Below, in pieces: positions 54,968 through 62,354 of a stretch of 64,000 nt of DNA. The notes under the pieces were generated by a model that was not told the origin of the DNA, made no database searches, and saw only the letters and a list, made by a program, of their open reading frames with translations. Location of the stretch: assembly GCF_000725485.1 (NCBI RefSeq), contig NZ_KL647031.1, forward strand, positions 372,001 to 436,000, read 5' to 3'. Position numbers and translations under genes: made by a program. The stretch is from Nonomuraea candida. GTDB taxonomy: Bacteria > Actinomycetota > Actinomycetes > Streptosporangiales > Streptosporangiaceae. Within the stretch, counting starts at the first letter, position 1, and every line of letters starts with the position of its first letter.

Positions 54968-56362
54968 GTGTCAACGGGGGATTGGGTCGAGGCCGACCTC
55001 GACGAGCTTGAGATCGACGAGCACGAGCACCACGGTGCGCCGGTGCCGGTCGTCGCCATCGTGGGGCGGCCCAACGTCGGCAAGTCCACGCTGGTCAACC
55101 GCATCATCGGCCGCCGTGAGGCGGTCGTCGAAGACGTTCCGGGCGTCACCCGCGACCGGGTCACCTACGACGCCAACTGGCGTGGCCGCCGCTTCACCGT
55201 CGTCGACACCGGCGGCTGGGACCCTGACGCCACGGGGATGAACCTGCGCATCGCCGAGCAGGCCCAGGTGGCCGTCGAGCTGGCCGACGTGATCGTGTTC
55301 GTGGTCGACGCCACCGTGGGCGCGACCGACGCCGACGAGATCGTGGGCTCGGTGCTGCGGCAGTCCGGCAAGCCGGTCATCCTGGCCGCCAACAAGGTGG
55401 ACAACCAGCAGCTGGAGCTGGAGGCCGCGGCGCTGTGGGCGCTGGGGCTGGGGGAGCCGTACCCCGTCTCGGCCCTGCACGGGCGCTCCAGCGGCGACCT
55501 GCTCGACGTGGTGCTCGACGCGCTGCCCGAGACGCCGGAGGTCACCTTCGGCGAGCAGCGCGGGCCGGCCCGCGTCGCCCTGCTGGGCAAGCCCAACGTC
55601 GGCAAGTCCTCGCTGCTCAACAAGCTGGCGGGGGAGGAGCGGGTGCTGGTCGACCCCATGGCGGGCACCACCCGCGACCCGGTCGACGAGCTGATCGAGC
55701 TGGGCGGGCGCACCTGGCGCTTCGTCGACACCGCCGGCATCCGGCGGCGCGACCGCGAGCTGCAGGGCGCCGACTTCTACGCCGCCATGCGCACGCGCGC
55801 CGCGCTGGAGCGCACCGAGGTGGCGATCGTGCTGATCGACGCCAGCCAGCCGCTCACCGAGCAGGACCTTCGCATCATCGGCCTGGTCATCGAGTCGGGC
55901 CGGGCGATGGTGGTGGCCTTCAACAAGTGGGACCTGGTCGACGAGGACCGGCGCTACTACCTGGAGAAGGAGATCGACCGGCAGCTCGTGCGCACGCCGT
56001 GGGCGCTGCGCGTCAACATCTCCGCCAAGACGGGCCGCCACGTCGACCGGCTCGTCCCGGCCCTGGAGAAGGCGCTCGACTCGTGGTCCACGCGGGTGCC
56101 GACGGCCAGGCTCAACGCGTTCCTGACCGAGCTGGTGCAGCAGACCCCGCCGCCGGTGCGCGGCGGCAAGCAGCCGAAGATCCTCTTCGCCACCCAGGCG
56201 TCGGTCGAGCCGCCCAAGTTCGTGCTGTTCACCTCGGGCTGGCTGGAGGACACCTACCGGCGCTTCATCGAGCGGCGCATCCGCGAGGAGTTCGGCTTCG
56301 CGGGGTCGCCGATCGAGGTCACGATGAAGATCCGGGAAAAGCGGGCAAAGAAGGATAAATAG
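54968..56362 (+). CDS. der: Ribosome biogenesis GTPase Der (EngA)
   Basis: Der is a tandem-GTPase essential for 50S maturation. The 464-residue protein has G domain 1 with [17 protein letters not shown] and NKVD; G domain 2 with [17 protein letters not shown] and NKWD; and a C-terminal KH-like domain ([28 protein letters not shown]). A short acidic N-terminal extension ([15 protein letters not shown]) precedes G1. GTG start with AAGGA 10 nt upstream. It ends 12 nt before a promoter/inverted repeat. Confidence 0.96.
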   Translation: MSTGDWVEADLDELEIDEHEHHGAPVPVVAIVGRPNVGKSTLVNRIIGRREAVVEDVPGVTRDRVTYDANWRGRRFTVVDTGGWDPDATGMNLRIAEQAQVAVELADVIVFVVDATVGATDADEIVGSVLRQSGKPVILAANKVDNQQLELEAAALWALGLGEPYPVSALHGRSSGDLLDVVLDALPETPEVTFGEQRGPARVALLGKPNVGKSSLLNKLAGEERVLVDPMAGTTRDPVDELIELGGRTWRFVDTAGIRRRDRELQGADFYAAMRTRAALERTEVAIVLIDASQPLTEQDLRIIGLVIESGRAMVVAFNKWDLVDEDRRYYLEKEIDRQLVRTPWALRVNISAKTGRHVDRLVPALEKALDSWSTRVPTARLNAFLTELVQQTPPPVRGGKQPKILFATQASVEPPKFVLFTSGWLEDTYRRFIERRIREEFGFAGSPIEVTMKIREKRAKKDK

Positions 56363-56373
56363 CTGGTAACTCC

Positions 56374-56413
56374 GTTGCCGCCGATCCCGCGTGACCGTAG
56401 GATCGGCGGCAAC
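56374..56413 (+). promoter_or_regulatory. 13-bp inverted repeat containing the T-box promoter
   Basis: GTTGCCGCCGATC (56374-56386) pairs with GATCGGCGGCAAC (56401-56413). Inside it, TTGCCG (56375-56380) and TAGGAT (56398-56403) are 17 bp apart, a good sigma-70 type promoter for the T-box transcript. The hairpin may also end der transcripts. Confidence 0.65.
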
Positions 56414-56657
56414 GCGTTGACGGAGACGAGTAACCAGCGGGCCCGCGCGGGTCCAGAGAGCCGCCGGTAGCTGCGAAGGCGGCGCCGTGCCCCGCCGGTG
56501 AAGACACTCCCGAGTGCGGGGAGGAAATGCCCCGCCGGTCTGACCCCGTCATCGGGTCGTCGAGGCCGCCTCCGGGCGGCGAAGGTGCGGTGGCACCGGG
56601 AGCAAGCCCTTCTCCCCCGCACTTCCAAGGGGTCATGCACTTCCGTGAGGAGCTGTA
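56414..56657 (+). promoter_or_regulatory. T-box riboswitch, translational type, specificity probably Asp
   Basis: Stem I features in canonical order: S-turn AGTA (56429-56432), AGAGAG (56455-56460), GGTAGCTG with CGAA (~56466-56476), then specifier loop GAAGACACTCC, where the codon aligned with other actinobacterial T-boxes is GAC (56503-56505, Asp). The antisequestrator is GTGCGG (56585-56590), bulge TGGCACC (56591-56597), GGGAG (56598-56602), closing with CTCCC (56612-56616) and CCGCAC (56617-56622). TGGC would pair with a GCCA tRNA end, as in tRNA-Asp and tRNA-Asn. CTTCTC (56609-56614) can instead pair with the Shine-Dalgarno GAGGAG (56647-56652). Uncharged tRNA would thus free the ribosome site 5 nt before ATG 56658. 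Confidence 0.85.
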
Positions 56658-57050
56658 ATGATCTCTCGTGTCATGTCGGCGGAGCTCGCTGAGCACGCCG
56701 GGCAACGAGTGACGATCGCCGGCTGGGTCCATCGCCGCCGGCGGCTCAAGTCCGTTTCCTTCCTCATCGTGCGCGACCGCGCCGGCCTGGCCCAGGCGGT
56801 CACCGCGCACGACCTGCCGCCCGAGGAGAGCGTCGTCCAGGTCACCGGCACGGTGGCCGCCAGCGAGCAGGCGCCGGGCGGCTACGAGCTGGTCTCGCCG
56901 CGGGTCGAGGTGCTCGCCGAGCCCGCCGACGGCTCGCGGCGGGCCGGCATCAGCAGCGCGACGGCCGCGCCCAGCACGCAGATGAACGCCGTGACCAGGA
57001 ACATCTCCGTGTACTCGGTGTGCAGCGCCGACTGCACCTTCGCGGTGTAG
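56658..57050 (+). pseudogene. aspS: Truncated aspartyl-tRNA synthetase (N-terminal OB domain only)
   Basis: The first ~92 codons encode an AspRS/AsnRS-type OB-fold anticodon-binding domain ([45 protein letters not shown]). Normal proteins continue for over 300 residues with the catalytic domain, which is absent. After ~56937 the frame reads the antisense of the MFS gene and stops at 57050 (130 codons in all). It matches the archaeal-type AspRS2 form, and the T-box in front has an Asp specifier. A functional synthetase must be encoded elsewhere. The stump could still make a short OB-fold protein. Confidence 0.8.
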
Positions 57051-58612
57051 TCGGCCAGCCGCCGCTGGTACGTCTCCGGGTCCACCCCGAACGGCAGCGG
57101 CGTGTCCAGTTCGGCCGTCAGCGACTGGAACCGGTAGAACCCCCACGCCGACACGGCGGCGATGCCGATCAGCATGCCCATCATCCTGGCCACCACGACC
57201 GCCGCCGACGCCACCCCGTGCTGGGCCGCCGAGCTCACGCGCAGCACCGCCGACGACACCGGGGCGATCACCAGGCCGAGGCCCAGCCCGGCCACCACCA
57301 GGTCGCGGTCCACCACGAGACCCGCCCCCGCCAGGTCCAGCGGCCACCGGCTCATCAGCCAGTAGCCCGCCGCCGCCAGCGCCATGCCCGCCACGGCCAC
57401 CGCCCGGTCGCCGAGCCTGCGCGCCAGCAGCCCGCCCAGCAGGGCGCCGGCCGTCAGCGCCGCCAGGAACCTGGCCAGCACCAGCGCCGCCCCCAGCGCC
57501 TCCTCACCCAGCAGGGTCTGCGCGGCGATCTGCACGAACACCATCGTGACCAGCAGCGCGGCGCCGGCCAGGAAGCTGACGCCCAGGGTGGCCAGCAGCG
57601 GGCCCTTGCGGGTGCCGGTGAGGTCGAGGAGGCGGACGGGGGAGCGGATCTCCCACCAGACGAAGGCGACGCCGGCCAGCACGCCCGCCGCGATCACCGG
57701 CAGGCCCCAGGGAGGGAGGACGGCGGTGGCCGGGTCGGGGTTGTAGAGGCCCACGACCAGAAGGCCGAGAGCCAGCGCCAGCAACACCCCACCGACGACA
57801 TCAACCCGCCCGGTCGCCCGCCCGGTCACCTGCCCGGTCGCCTGCCCGGCCGACCGTCCCGTCACGTCCGGCGCGTCCGCCGTCACGTCCGGCGGGTCCG
57901 GCGTCACGTCCGGCGTCACGTCCGGCGTCACGTCCGGCGCGGCCGTCACCGGGTCCGGCTCGTGAGCCGGCGGAGCGTTCCGGGGGTGTGGCGCCGGGTT
58001 CGTGGCGGTGCGGGGGGTGGCGGGCGGGACGGTGAAGTGGACGGCGAGGGCGGCCAGGGCGGCGAGGGGGACGTTGATCCAGAAGATGGCGTGCCAGCCG
58101 CCCAGCTCCACCCCCGCGACCACGGTGCCGGGGATCAGCGCGAGCAGCCCGCCGTACAGGGGGCCGAGCGCGCTGCCCAGCTCCTGGGCGGCGCCGACCG
58201 CGCCGAGGGCCAGCGGGCGCTCCCGCTCCTCCCACAGGTCGCCGATGAGCGCCATGGTGATCGGCAGCAGCGCGCCCCCTGCCACCCCCTGCACGGTACG
58301 CCCGGCCACCACCATCACCTCGCCGGCCGCCAGCGCGGTCAGCACCGAGCCGAGGGCGAAGGCCGCCAGGCAGGCGTGGATGAGCGGACGCCGGCCGTAC
58401 CGGTCGGAGAGCTGGCCGAGTAGCGGCATCGCGGCGACGTAGCCGAGCAGGAAGCCCGTGACGATCGGCGTGGCCCGCTCCAGGTGGTTGAGCGGGATGC
58501 CGACGTCCTCGGCGATGTCGATGAGGACCGTGACCACCACGTACGCGTCCAGCGCGGCCAGCAGCACCACCGCGCCGCCCGCGCCCAGGGCCACCCGGCG
58601 CGCCCGCCTCAT
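56882..58612 (-). CDS. MFS exporter, 14-TM DHA2 type (Rv1410c/P55-like)
   Basis: The 576-residue drug/H+ antiporter has motif [28 protein letters not shown] in TM1 and ALDAYVV typical of P55-like proteins. A cytosolic loop near residues 205-265 is expanded by DVTPDVT/TGQxTGR repeats (57815-57950). It follows an LprG-like lipoprotein gene, the arrangement of mycobacterial lprG-Rv1410c, which exports triacylglycerides. The last ~16 residues (from EPSAGSAS) are antisense of the aspS remnant, so the C-terminus was altered by a rearrangement. The ATG lies in a repeat that also contains the lipoprotein stop. Confidence 0.88.
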   Translation of the reverse strand: MRRARRVALGAGGAVVLLAALDAYVVVTVLIDIAEDVGIPLNHLERATPIVTGFLLGYVAAMPLLGQLSDRYGRRPLIHACLAAFALGSVLTALAAGEVMVVAGRTVQGVAGGALLPITMALIGDLWEERERPLALGAVGAAQELGSALGPLYGGLLALIPGTVVAGVELGGWHAIFWINVPLAALAALAVHFTVPPATPRTATNPAPHPRNAPPAHEPDPVTAAPDVTPDVTPDVTPDPPDVTADAPDVTGRSAGQATGQVTGRATGRVDVVGGVLLALALGLLVVGLYNPDPATAVLPPWGLPVIAAGVLAGVAFVWWEIRSPVRLLDLTGTRKGPLLATLGVSFLAGAALLVTMVFVQIAAQTLLGEEALGAALVLARFLAALTAGALLGGLLARRLGDRAVAVAGMALAAAGYWLMSRWPLDLAGAGLVVDRDLVVAGLGLGLVIAPVSSAVLRVSSAAQHGVASAAVVVARMMGMLIGIAAVSAWGFYRFQSLTAELDTPLPFGVDPETYQRRLADYTAKVQSALHTEYTEMFLVTAFICVLGAAVALLMPARREPSAGSASTSTRGETSS

Positions 58613-58690
58613 CAGGTGGCCCTCATCAAGCGGCCCTCATGAACGGTGTCCGGTGAGGCGGGTCCTCATGAAGCGCGCCCTCATGAAGCC
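58606..58690 (-). repeat. Degenerate repeat TTCATGAGGgc linking lprG-like stop and MFS start
   Basis: On the minus strand GCTTCATGAGGGC, GCTTCATGAGGAC, GTTCATGAGGGC, GCTTGATGAGGGC and CCTGATGAGGCGG follow one another. The first holds the lipoprotein stop (TGA), the last the MFS start (ATG AGG CGG). Confidence 0.85.
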
Positions 58691-59331
58691 GGGGGCGGCG
58701 TGATCGTGATCGGCGCGTCGTAGTCGCTGAACGTCACCGTCACCGTGCCGCCCTGCAGCGGCAGGCTCGCCCTGGTCAGGCGGCCGCTGGCCTGGTCGAG
58801 CCAGACCTTGCCGCTGACGCCCTGCGTGACGCCGGGGACGATCCGCGCCACCACGTCGGCGGGGAAGGTCGTGGCGACCCGGTAGGAGCCGCTCTCCACG
58901 CCCTCCACCTTGGGGTCGGTGCCCGCGGAGAGCAGCCCGGCGATGCCCTTGGTGGGCCCGAGGATCACCGACGGGTCGTAGAACTGGGCGAGCTGTTCCC
59001 GCGTCATCTTCTGGAACCCGCCCGTCGGGCCCTTGAAGTGCACCGTCTCGCCGACCAGGGCGAAGGTGACCTCCTGGAGGGTGCCCAGCACGTCGATCGT
59101 CAGCGTGCCGTCGGCGTCGCCCCCGGCCGTGAGCCGGCCGTCGGCCTTCTTGACCGGGACCTTCGGCTCGCCCTCGGTCGTGATCGAGAAACTGGCCGAC
59201 TTGACGGCCGTCATCGCGTCCGCGGCCTTCTTCATCAGGTCGGGACCGGCGGGCAGCTCAGCCCCGCCGCCCCCGGACGAGCAGGCGGACACCAGCGCGA
59301 GCAGGGCCACGACGAGGAGTCTTCTGAGCAT
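58681..59331 (-). CDS. LppX/LprG-family lipoprotein
   Basis: The 216-residue lipoprotein has a signal peptide with lipobox LVSAC (Cys17) and the LppX_LprAFG half-barrel fold pattern (LMKKAADAMTAVKSASFSITTEG, TVHFKGPTGGFQKM, LDQASGRLTRASL). Family members carry lipids or lipoglycans across the cell envelope. It is followed on the same strand by a P55-like MFS exporter, the same pairing as lprG-Rv1410c. TACGAT ends 6 nt before the ATG, so the message is probably leaderless. Confidence 0.88.
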   Translation of the reverse strand: MLRRLLVVALLALVSACSSGGGGAELPAGPDLMKKAADAMTAVKSASFSITTEGEPKVPVKKADGRLTAGGDADGTLTIDVLGTLQEVTFALVGETVHFKGPTGGFQKMTREQLAQFYDPSVILGPTKGIAGLLSAGTDPKVEGVESGSYRVATTFPADVVARIVPGVTQGVSGKVWLDQASGRLTRASLPLQGGTVTVTFSDYDAPITITPPPAS

Positions 59332-59390
59332 GACCGGATCGTATCGATCGCCCGTGAGGGCCGCGCGCCGTCGCCGATATCGGTTGGATG

Positions 59391-59849
59391 TCAGCGCAGT
59401 TTCTTCAGATGCTCCACGATCGGCGCGTACGCCTCCTCGATCGCCTCCAGCTGGTCGTCGGTGAGCCGGTCGACGAAGTGCTCGCGCACGCCGCCCACGT
59501 GGTGCGGAGCCACCCGCTGGATCGTCTCCCAGCCCTCGTCGGTCAGCACCGCGAAGGTGCCCCGCCGGTCGTCACGGCAGTCTTCCCTGGTGACCAGGCC
59601 CTTGGCCTCCATGCGGGAGATCTGGTGCGACAGCCGGCTGCGTGACTGGATGGTCGCGTCGGCCAGGTCGCTCATGCGCATGCGCCGGTCGCGGCTCTCG
59701 GAGAGGTTGACGAGGATCTCGTAGTCGTTCAGCGAGAGCGAGTGCTCCTGCAACTCGCGGTCGAGCCGGTGCATGAGCAGCTTGTGCAGCGCCAGATGCG
59801 TGCGCCAAGCGCGTTGTTCGGCGGGTGAGAGCCAGCGAGGCGCGCTCAT
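59391..59849 (-). CDS. MarR family regulator
   Basis: The 152-residue winged-helix regulator has LSLNDYEILVNLSES, MRMSDLADATIQSRSRLSHQISRMEAKGLV and the wing EDCRDDRRGTFAVLTDEG. ATG 59849 is chosen because GAAGGAGAA is 5 nt upstream; an upstream in-frame start (59927) would extend into the divergent promoter. It faces a cation efflux gene across a region with a strong inverted repeat, and may control it or an efflux function; the ligand is unknown. Confidence 0.9.
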   Translation of the reverse strand: MSAPRWLSPAEQRAWRTHLALHKLLMHRLDRELQEHSLSLNDYEILVNLSESRDRRMRMSDLADATIQSRSRLSHQISRMEAKGLVTREDCRDDRRGTFAVLTDEGWETIQRVAPHHVGGVREHFVDRLTDDQLEAIEEAYAPIVEHLKKLR

Positions 59850-59918
59850 CGATTCTCCTTCGGCGCGGTGCGGCGGGAATCCCCGTCCTGAGGGCAGGGC
59901 GCAGCCAAGATCTCCAAG

Positions 59919-59944
59919 ATAGCGCAACTAAGGTGGTGCGCTAT
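59919..59944. promoter_or_regulatory. Inverted repeat ATAGCGCA-N10-TGCGCTAT, candidate MarR operator
   Basis: Perfect 8-bp arms at 59919-59926 and 59937-59944 flank TAAGGT (59929-59934), a -10-like box ending 8 nt before the CDF ATG at 59943. A protein bound here would block CDF expression. Confidence 0.6.
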
Positions 59945-60869
59945 GGCGGAGAAGTCGGGGGAGAGCCTGGGCACGGTGCTGGTGGCCGGGGCGGCCAACC
60001 TCACCATCGCGCTGGCCAAGCTCGTCGCCGGTCTCATCGGCGGCTCGGCGGCCATGTTGTCGGAGGCCGCCCACTCCGCCGCCGACACCGTGACCGAGCT
60101 GCTCCTGCTGGTGTCGGTGCGCGGCGCGGGCAAGCCCGCCGACCGGCGGCATCCGTTCGGGCACGGTAAGGCGGGGTTCTTCTGGGCCATGATGGCGGCG
60201 GTCGCGACCCTGGTGGGCGGGGCCGGGTTCTCCATCACGCACGGGCTGCACGAGATCAGCCATGGTGAGGAGCTGGCGAACCTCACCCCCTCGTACATCG
60301 TGCTGGCGGTCTCGTTCGTCATCGAGGGCATCTCGCTGGCCAAGGCGCTCTCGCAACTGCGGGGCGAGGCCGCCCGGCACGACGTCAGCCCCGCGCGCCT
60401 GGCGCGGCTCACCTCCGACACCGCGCTGAAGGCCGTGCTGTTCGAGGACGCCGCCGCCCTCGTCGGGCTGCTGCTCGCCGCCGCCGGGCTGCTCGGCTCG
60501 CAGCTGACCGGTTCGGCGCTCTGGGACGGCCTCGCGTCCGTCGCGATCGGCCTGCTCCTGCTGGTCGTGGCGCTCATCCTGATCGCCTCGAACCTGTCGC
60601 TGCTCATCGGGCAGGCCGCGCCGCAGAGCGTGGAGACCGGCATCCGCGCCGTGCTGATGGCGCAGCCCGAGGTGGACGACGTGGTCGAGCTGCTCACCAT
60701 GATGATCGGGCCGGGCGACATCCTGGTTGCCGCGAAGATCGACTTCAAGGACGCGGCCAGCGCGGCCGGCGTGGAGCTGGCCTGCGAGGAGGTGGACCGG
60801 CGGCTGCGCGAGCGCTTCCCCGGGATCAGCCAGGTCTTCCTCGATCCCACCCCGACCGCTCGCCGCTGA
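59943..60869 (+). CDS. Cation diffusion facilitator (CDF) transporter
   Basis: The 308-residue divalent metal/H+ antiporter (Zn2+, Fe2+ or Mn2+ type) has six membrane helices. TM2 metal ligands appear as SEAAHSAADTVTE (H-x3-D) and TM5 as FEDAAALVGLLLA (E/D-x3), with the GHGKAGFFWA loop of the family. A C-terminal cytosolic ferredoxin-like domain follows (~215-300). The mixed H/D and E/D site does not fix the metal. The last nine codons are the first unit of a 27-bp repeat that overlaps the opposite gene. Confidence 0.88.
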   Translation: MAEKSGESLGTVLVAGAANLTIALAKLVAGLIGGSAAMLSEAAHSAADTVTELLLLVSVRGAGKPADRRHPFGHGKAGFFWAMMAAVATLVGGAGFSITHGLHEISHGEELANLTPSYIVLAVSFVIEGISLAKALSQLRGEAARHDVSPARLARLTSDTALKAVLFEDAAALVGLLLAAAGLLGSQLTGSALWDGLASVAIGLLLLVVALILIASNLSLLIGQAAPQSVETGIRAVLMAQPEVDDVVELLTMMIGPGDILVAAKIDFKDAASAAGVELACEEVDRRLRERFPGISQVFLDPTPTARR

Positions 60870-61512
60870 GATCCCACGCCGGCCGCTCGCCGCTGAGATT
60901 CCACTCCGGCCGCCCGCCGCTCACCCGCTCGGGGATGGGCGCCCGCCGGGCGGGCGCGTCGGTGACGACCGCCACCCTGATGTCCGGCCCGACGCTCCAC
61001 TCCAGCAGATGCCTGCCGGTCAGGTCGTCGCCGCCGGCGGCCAGCTTGTCCAGCGACAGCTCACCCCGCTTGACCAGCGCCTCCTTGCGCGTCCAGTGCC
61101 TGATCAGCTCGTCGTTGCCGGTGACCAGCGCGCGCTCGCGCGGGGTGAGCACCCGGTCGGCCAGCATCGTGTCCAGCGGGCCCGGGCGCACGTGCTCGGC
61201 GTCGATGCCCACCTTGCCGGGCCCGGCCGCCGCGCACACGTAGCCGCGCGTGTGGCTGAAGCTGAGCCCCAGGTCGGGAGCCTGTTCGAGGTACGGTCTG
61301 CCGTGCCCCAGGCCGTGCAGGTCGCAGTATTGCAGCAGCGTCAGCTCCGCCGGGTCGGCGTCGAGCACGGCGGCGGCGCAGAGCCGGGCCAGGAGGTGGG
61401 CGGCGATGAAGCAGGTGCGGTCCTCCTCGAACCGGAAGCGGGCGGCCCGCTCCCTCTCCACCTCTGTGAGCCATTCGTCCGGGGCGCGCACCTCGTCGGG
61501 GCGGCCACCCAT
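60826..61512 (-). CDS. 4'-phosphopantetheinyl transferase (Sfp type)
   Basis: PPTases activate carrier proteins of PKS/NRPS/FAS. The 228-residue protein has the P1 region and substrate Arg (ERAARFRFEEDR), FSHTRGYVCAA, metal motif KVGIDAEHV and WTRKEALVK. The last ~28 residues are made of WNLSGERP-like 9-residue repeats encoded antisense to the CDF 3' end, an extension by repeat growth. It lies 17 nt after the Mce-associated gene, so it may be transcribed with the mce operon. No carrier-protein genes are in the window. Confidence 0.87.
   Translation of the reverse strand: MGGRPDEVRAPDEWLTEVERERAARFRFEEDRTCFIAAHLLARLCAAAVLDADPAELTLLQYCDLHGLGHGRPYLEQAPDLGLSFSHTRGYVCAAAGPGKVGIDAEHVRPGPLDTMLADRVLTPRERALVTGNDELIRHWTRKEALVKRGELSLDKLAAGGDDLTGRHLLEWSVGPDIRVAVVTDAPARRAPIPERVSGGRPEWNLSGERPAWDLSGERSGWDRGRPG
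60844..60924 (+). repeat. 27-bp tandem repeat across the CDF stop, coding on both strands
   Basis: Three units start at 60844, 60871 and 60898 (ATCCCACcCCGACCGCTCGC and variants). Unit 1 holds the last CDF codons and stop TGA. Antisense, all three encode the C-terminal repeats of the phosphopantetheinyl transferase. Confidence 0.92.
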
Positions 61513-61529
61513 CGCTAAGGGGCCGATCG

Positions 61530-62354
61530 TCAGTCCTTCTTCTTCTCGTCGTCGCCGTTGAGGTTGTACTGGTCTTCCGAGGCCGCGCCGAGCACGGTCA
61601 CGTCATGAATCTTCCAGGTCCCCTTCTCCTTCACAAGGCTGATCTTAAGATGGGAATCCTTCACCGAGCGGATCGCCTCGGAAGTGTTCACCTGCTGGTC
61701 CACCACGACGATGGCGCGGGCGGTGGCCTCGTCCACGTCGGCCACGTACACCTCGCGCACCGTGGCCTGCGCGGTCGCCTTGAGCTTGACGATGACCTGC
61801 GCCATCGCGCCGCCGAAGGCCGCGTCGTAGGTGGCCAGGAAGTCGCCCGTGGCCTGCGCCGCCAGGGCCGAGCGGCTGCTCTGCAGGCTGCGGTAGTCGT
61901 AGCCGAGCAGGGCGCGGCTGAACGCGGCCGCCGCGCCGGAGACCTCCAGGCGCAGGGCGCGCTCGGACTCCAGCCTGGCGCCGGCGTCCTGGGCCCGGGC
62001 GGCGGCCATCCACTGCAGGACCGCGGTGGCGGCGAGCGCGGTCACCAGCATCGCGGCCAGCGCGCCCAGCACCTTGGCCCGCCTCACCCCGGCCGCTCCC
62101 CGCAACCGCCCGGCCTCCGCCTCCCCGGCCTCTTCCGCCTGCGTGGCGGGAGGCTTCGGGCCGTCCGGCCCGGGTGCGGCGGTTTCCGGCGCGGCGGCGT
62201 CCGGAGGCGGCGTGGCGTCCCCGCTCCGGACGGCGTCCTCCGGAGCTGCGTCCTCTGCAGCGGTGGCCTCCGGGGTGGTGGCCGCAGGGGGAGCGGTGTC
62301 CTCGGGCGGGGCGGCGGGGTGGGCCTGATCGGTGAGGTCCTGGCTGGTGGTCAT
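61530..62354 (-). CDS. Mce-associated membrane protein
   Basis: The 274-residue protein has a ~95-residue Ala/Pro/Glu-rich N-terminal tail, one transmembrane helix (~103-125, VLGALAAMLVTALAATAVL), and an extracytoplasmic domain like Mce-associated (Mas/Mam) proteins (FSRALLGYDYRSLQSSRSAL, DVDEATARAIVVVDQQV, KGTWKIHDVTVL). These stabilise Mce transporters. Its ATG overlaps the stop of the MCE gene (ATGA), so it is part of the mce operon. Confidence 0.87.
   Translation of the reverse strand: MTTSQDLTDQAHPAAPPEDTAPPAATTPEATAAEDAAPEDAVRSGDATPPPDAAAPETAAPGPDGPKPPATQAEEAGEAEAGRLRGAAGVRRAKVLGALAAMLVTALAATAVLQWMAAARAQDAGARLESERALRLEVSGAAAAFSRALLGYDYRSLQSSRSALAAQATGDFLATYDAAFGGAMAQVIVKLKATAQATVREVYVADVDEATARAIVVVDQQVNTSEAIRSVKDSHLKISLVKEKGTWKIHDVTVLGAASEDQYNLNGDDEKKKD

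Noticed and set aside
56658..57050. 130-codon frame as a novel intact small gene
   Set aside because: The first ~92 codons match an AspRS OB domain and the rest is antisense to the MFS gene, so it is better described as a truncated gene.
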